Positions 47,303-50,409 of a stretch of 50,409 nt of DNA are shown piece by piece. Each line of letters opens with the position of its first letter. Within the stretch, counting starts at the first letter, position 1. Under the pieces are notes generated by a model that saw only the letters and a list, made by a program, of their open reading frames with translations, had not been told where the DNA came from and did not search any database. The translations under genes were made by a program, and so were the position numbers. The stretch spans positions 1-50,409 of the forward strand of contig JAQURS010000003.1 in the NCBI GenBank assembly GCA_028715505.1, given 5' to 3'. The stretch comes from Patescibacteria group bacterium (GTDB taxonomy: Bacteria > Patescibacteriota > Patescibacteriia > 2-12-FULL-60-25).

Positions 47303-48253
47303 ATGTTGCAAAACCTTCTCAGCGTGATGGCCGTGATGTCTTTGGCACCGGCACCCTCGCCTAAACTTGATCCCGTCTACATTTACGGGCAAAGCATGCC
47401 GATTCAGCCAGCCTTGGTCGCTCAGGCGCCTTCGCATGAGCTGGAAGTCCGGCCGATCTTGCCTCCCAAAAAGAAAAACCCCAAGAATTTAGGCGTGGCC
47501 ACTTCCGGCAAGAGTGTTTTCGTGGCCGATGTGGCCAGCGGAGGCATTATGTACGCGAAAGCGCCGCACGACGTTCATCCGATCGCGAGCATTACCAAGC
47601 TCATGACGGCTTTGGTGCTGATGGAAAGCGAGAAGAAACTCACAGGCGACCTGACTTTCATCGAGAGCGATTTTGACCACGAAAGCAAACCGATTTTTGA
47701 AGCGGGTGATACGATCTCCCGGAACGACGCCATGCGCGCTTTGCTCGTCGGTTCCGTCAACGCGGCCGGCAACGCGTTGGCGCGTACGAGCGGGCTTTCG
47801 CGAGAGGAATTCATCGCGCGGATGAACCAAAAAGCCGAAGAGCTTAACCTGAATTCAATGAATTTCGTTGAGCCGACCGGCTTGAAATCGGGCAATTGCG
47901 GCGACGCGGCCGATGTGGCGGCTTTGATTACCATTGCCCTTCGCGATTCCGTTATTCGCGGCATTTTGGACGAACCGGAAGTTAGCCTTAAAACTAAAGC
48001 CGGAAAGGATTACAAAGTCGAATCGACCAATTTATTGCTGACATCCTATTTAAATAAATCCCCCTATAAAATCGTGGGCGCCAAAACCGGATCGCTGCCA
48101 GAGGCCGGATACTGCATGGCCCAGGTGACTAAAGATGATAAGGGCCATGAAGTGGTGGCTGTATTATTGGGAAGCGACAATCATTTTTCGCGTTATCGCG
48201 ACATCAAATCTTTGACCGGATGGGCTTTTAACTCGTTCGATTGGTCTAATTAA
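47303..48253 (+). CDS. D-alanyl-D-alanine carboxypeptidase-like (S11) enzyme
   Basis: 316 residues from the ATG at 47303. Penicillin-binding fold with all three motifs: SITK (S96, K99), SVN (S151, N153) and KTG (261-263). Acts on the D-Ala-D-Ala ends made by Ddl. The N-terminus is hydrophobic (LLSVMAVMSLAPAP) but not a textbook signal peptide. No C-terminal amphipathic anchor as in E. coli DacA. Runs with scpAB. Confidence 0.88.
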   Translation: MLQNLLSVMAVMSLAPAPSPKLDPVYIYGQSMPIQPALVAQAPSHELEVRPILPPKKKNPKNLGVATSGKSVFVADVASGGIMYAKAPHDVHPIASITKLMTALVLMESEKKLTGDLTFIESDFDHESKPIFEAGDTISRNDAMRALLVGSVNAAGNALARTSGLSREEFIARMNQKAEELNLNSMNFVEPTGLKSGNCGDAADVAALITIALRDSVIRGILDEPEVSLKTKAGKDYKVESTNLLLTSYLNKSPYKIVGAKTGSLPEAGYCMAQVTKDDKGHEVVAVLLGSDNHFSRYRDIKSLTGWAFNSFDWSN

Positions 48254-48257
48254 ACTT

Positions 48258-49364
48258 ATGGTGGTCGGCATAGACCTCCGCTGTTTACCGATCGACGGGT
48301 CGGAGGGGGCCGGAGTGGCGCATGCCGCTCGGGCTTTGTGTTCCCGTTTAGTAGAAGATAGAACGATTGAATGGATCGCTTACGTTCCCAAAGGCGCTTC
48401 GTTCCCTGTCATTTCGACCGGAACGAAGTGGAGTGGAGAAATCGTCGAGCTTGTTGACGCATCGAGCAAAGCTTTGCGGCGGGCTATCAAATCAAATCCG
48501 TGCGACGTGCTTTTCGTTCCTTCGGGAGCCGTGAGCTTAGGCATCAATGTGCCGGCCGTGCCCTGGGTACATGATTTGATCATTTTCGATCATCCGGAGT
48601 GGTTTAACCAAAAATGGCTGCAAAGAATGTTGACTACAAAATTGTTCCTTCGCGGCATTAGACGCGCGCCTTTCGTTTTTGCCGTTTCGGAATATACGAA
48701 GAAGGCAATCATCAAACACGCGAAAATTTCGGCGGGAAAAGTGATGATCACTTATGAAGGAGGAGATGAAAATTTGAGTGATCCAAATTCAGCTAAAAAA
48801 TATTGTCAGAATAAATTTGGAATTCAACGTCCTTTTGTTTTAGCTTTGGGAACCATTGAGCCAAGGAAAAATTTGGCCATGTTGATCAGGGCATGGAAGG
48901 CTTCCAGTCTCGATCTTGTTATCGCCGGACAGGATGGATGGAAGATGCAAGACGTAGAAAAAGAAATTTTAAAATTGAATCAAGAGCAAAAAACAAGATT
49001 CCATCGATTGCCGGAAATCACGGATGAAGATAAGCGTCAGCTTTTGGCCGCGGCAGAAATCGTTGCAGTTCCGTCTTTGGATGAGGGCTTTGGTTTAGTC
49101 GCGCTCGAGGCCCTGCAATCGGGCACGAACGTCGTCGCCTCCAATCGAGGCGCTTTGCCCGAAGTCGTCGGAAACGCGGGAGTATTGCTTGATCCCTTGG
49201 ATGAGAAGGCTTGGGCACAAGCCCTCACCCCCGGCCCCTCTCCCATCGAGCTCAGCTCGACAGGAGAGGGGAATCATATCGATCAAAAGTTCAGTTGGGA
49301 AAAGACGGCTGAAGTTGTTTTGAATGGGTTGAGGAGTCTTGACAAAAAGTCTAAAAGAAGCTAG
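48258..49364 (+). CDS. Glycosyltransferase family 4 with in-frame palindromic repeat
   Basis: 368 residues, GT-B fold. N-terminal domain (VVGIDLRCLPIDGSEGAGVA), C-terminal domain with LALGTIEPRKNLAMLIRAWK, VPSLDEGFGLVALEALQSGT (EGFG-x4-E, sugar-nucleotide binding) and SWEKTAEVVLNGL. No membrane helix. Between the last two helices the sequence ALTPGPSPIELSSTGEGNHI is encoded by a palindromic repeat (49235-49271) that has replaced normal family sequence. Likely a mannosyl/glucosyl transferase; acceptor unknown. Confidence 0.88.
   Translation: MVVGIDLRCLPIDGSEGAGVAHAARALCSRLVEDRTIEWIAYVPKGASFPVISTGTKWSGEIVELVDASSKALRRAIKSNPCDVLFVPSGAVSLGINVPAVPWVHDLIIFDHPEWFNQKWLQRMLTTKLFLRGIRRAPFVFAVSEYTKKAIIKHAKISAGKVMITYEGGDENLSDPNSAKKYCQNKFGIQRPFVLALGTIEPRKNLAMLIRAWKASSLDLVIAGQDGWKMQDVEKEILKLNQEQKTRFHRLPEITDEDKRQLLAAAEIVAVPSLDEGFGLVALEALQSGTNVVASNRGALPEVVGNAGVLLDPLDEKAWAQALTPGPSPIELSSTGEGNHIDQKFSWEKTAEVVLNGLRSLDKKSKRS
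49235..49271. repeat. C/T-rich palindromic repeat (REP-like), copy 3, inside a gene
   Basis: CCCCTCTCC (49235-49243) with GGAGAGGGG (49263-49271) around TCGAGCT-c-AGCTCGA. Encodes PSPIELSSTGEG in frame; LTPGPSP...GEG is the typical protein footprint of such repeats. Confidence 0.75.
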
Positions 49365-49608
49365 TTTTAGGCAAATTAAGCCCTTCGAACTCAAAGCCAG
49401 ACTAAAGCTTAACCATGAGGTTTTAGCCTGGTTTCGAGACGTCGAACAAGGCTGTGGTCTTTGGACAACAGATTCCCAATCCGATGCGTCGAATTGGGCC
49501 GCCATTTCTCTCAAGGTTCCCCAATCTTGAGAGCCGCCACGGAGAATGTTTCTTCGTGGAGTTACGGCGCGGACGCGCGCTTGTCTGTAAACTGCGACGG
49601 GGTGTGTC
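49365..49608 (+). other. Hairpin-rich leader of the last gene
   Basis: CTCTCAAG (49508-49515) with CTTGAGAG (49526-49533), whose loop contains TCCCCAA, then CCACGGAGAA/TTCTTCGTGG (49537-49559, one mismatch-like GU pair). Box and order (hairpin, TCCCCAA, second hairpin) recall the leaders at 1109-3011. A short frame (49339-49530) crosses it without start signals. Confidence 0.4.
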
Positions 49609-50409
49609 ATGAGAAAAGCGAAAGGCAAGAAGGGTTTGACAACGGAAGTGGTGGTTGACTCAAAGGGCCAGCCGTTCGACAAGCACGTTCAGCTCAGGGA
49701 GATGCATGCCGGCGATGCCGCCATCCAAGTCTTTACCTGGCTGACGGGAGAGATTACTCCTTCGCAACGGGCGACTCTGGTCCGAGAGTTCGGAATGATG
49801 ATTGCCGAGCACGGGAAGTTCCTGGGCGACTATCCTAATCCCGGAACTCCGTACAAACCCGGAACAGTGATCTGGTGGGGCTCGGAAAAGAATCTCGGGA
49901 TAGTTGAGGAGTTCCATGAGAACGCGATCCAGGTTCGCCGGGTCAATGAACGGGGTAGGGCGTATACCACCGTCATCGACATGATCGGGACGAGCGAAGT
50001 CGAGGGTCGAGTCGGTATCGAGGGCTTAATTCTCGAAACGGCCGTTCGCAACCCTCTCGCTATCAGTCCTGCCATGGCAGGACTGCTTAAAAACCCCGGA
50101 GCGATCTCCGAGCTCTTTCTTCTCAAGGATGTTATGACAAGTGTTAAGGGGACCATCCTTGATAAATTGAGCTGTACGGCAGATGAATATCTGGCCGTTA
50201 TCCGGGCGAACAAGCGAAGTGATAGAGGATTTGTGACAAAACTTGCCCAAAAAGCCAAGGACGACCGGGCGACCGTATTGGTGGCAATATATTCTCTCCA
50301 GCCCGACCTGTTGGATGGAGTCACTGACCAAGAGCTGTTGGCCGCCATAGTCGGGCTCGATATGAAATCCCTGACTTCCAAGTTGGGAGAGTACGGCCAC
50401 GTTCGAGAG
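49609..50409 (+). CDS. Unknown protein, 5' part (runs off the window)
   Basis: 267 residues visible with no stop before the window edge. Basic N-terminus (MRKAKGKKGLTTEVVVD), then QLREMHAGDAAIQVFTWLTG EITPSQRATLVREFG, a small beta segment PGTVIWWGSEKNLGIVEEFH ENAIQVRRVNERG that looks like an SH3/KOW-type barrel, and a helical C-terminal part with charged repeats (LLDGVTDQELLAAIVGLDMK). Weak SD (GACGGGGTG). No family recognised. Related in style to the SD-type orphan genes. Confidence 0.55.
   Translation, partial: MRKAKGKKGLTTEVVVDSKGQPFDKHVQLREMHAGDAAIQVFTWLTGEITPSQRATLVREFGMMIAEHGKFLGDYPNPGTPYKPGTVIWWGSEKNLGIVEEFHENAIQVRRVNERGRAYTTVIDMIGTSEVEGRVGIEGLILETAVRNPLAISPAMAGLLKNPGAISELFLLKDVMTSVKGTILDKLSCTADEYLAVIRANKRSDRGFVTKLAQKAKDDRATVLVAIYSLQPDLLDGVTDQELLAAIVGLDMKSLTSKLGEYGHVRE

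Noticed and set aside
49339-49530. 63-codon frame with a BrnA-like stretch (LNHEVLAWFR)
   Set aside because: TTG start inside the glycosyltransferase gene, no SD, and the rest does not fit BrnA; at most a remnant.
397-50409. Recoded UGA (Gly) as in some CPR groups
   Set aside because: TGA is the terminal codon of several intact genes of normal length (pyrE, adk, map, ruvX, aspS) and does not interrupt any conserved gene.

Overview
The window looks like a chromosomal piece of a Candidate Phyla Radiation (Patescibacteria, Parcubacteria-like) bacterium. The grounds are a str/S10/spc/alpha-type ribosomal cluster with no rpmD (uL30) between rpsE and rplO, a 463-residue AspRS too short for a full GAD domain, a zinc-ligand-free bL32, a VirB2-like segment fused to a lytic transglycosylase, and many short SD-less gene starts. 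The genetic code appears standard: TGA is used as stop throughout. The lineage is an inference; no marker-gene tree could be run.

Layout. 2-295: 3' end of a probable surface protein. 471-4019 (minus): seven unrecognised small genes, four of them preceded by a repeated leader cassette made of two hairpins, a TCCCCAA box and a GAAGGGAG ribosome-binding site; two of the genes are tandem paralogs. 4020-4496: AT-rich, hairpin-dense, gene-free. 4497-8727 (minus): a small unknown gene, a degenerate orotate-phosphoribosyltransferase-like paralog, pyrE, pyrF and purM. 8850-9172: tRNA-Arg(UCG) flanked by copies of its own ends, with a roughly 96-nt branched structure between the tRNA and a second copy of its 3' end. 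9296-12054 (minus): HicB-like protein, rnc, nusB, rpmF, ndk. 12402-16237: small membrane protein, LOG-family protein, rpmB (minus), M50 protease, polytopic membrane protein.

16324-35259 is the translation core: rpsL-rpsG-fusA, an insertion of four genes (nucleotidyltransferase, ddl, pilin/transglycosylase fusion, small acidic protein), then tuf-rpsJ, a 347-nt structured leader, rplC-D-W-B-rpsS-rplV-rpsC-rplP-rpmC-rpsQ-rplN-X-E-rpsN-H-rplF-R-rpsE-rplO-secY. Two unknown SD-bearing genes separate secY from a presenilin-like membrane protein, adk, map, ruvX, recO and asnS. After another unknown SD-bearing gene come aspS, pyrD, scpA, scpB, a D,D-carboxypeptidase and a glycosyltransferase. The window ends inside another unknown gene.

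How it works together. The core supplies translation, secretion (SecY, Map), chromosome segregation (ScpAB), wall building (Ddl, D,D-carboxypeptidase) and nucleotide metabolism (PyrD-E-F, Adk, Ndk, PurM). The sharpest global pattern is two gene-start styles. Core genes begin without a Shine-Dalgarno sequence, often at (A)ACATATG or directly behind a -10 box. The unknown genes and pyrE/pyrF/purM carry strong GGAGG-type sites. This suggests two populations of genes, perhaps an acquired set in a host that otherwise starts genes without SD. The repeated leader cassettes and the tRNA-linked structured element are the best candidates for something undescribed.
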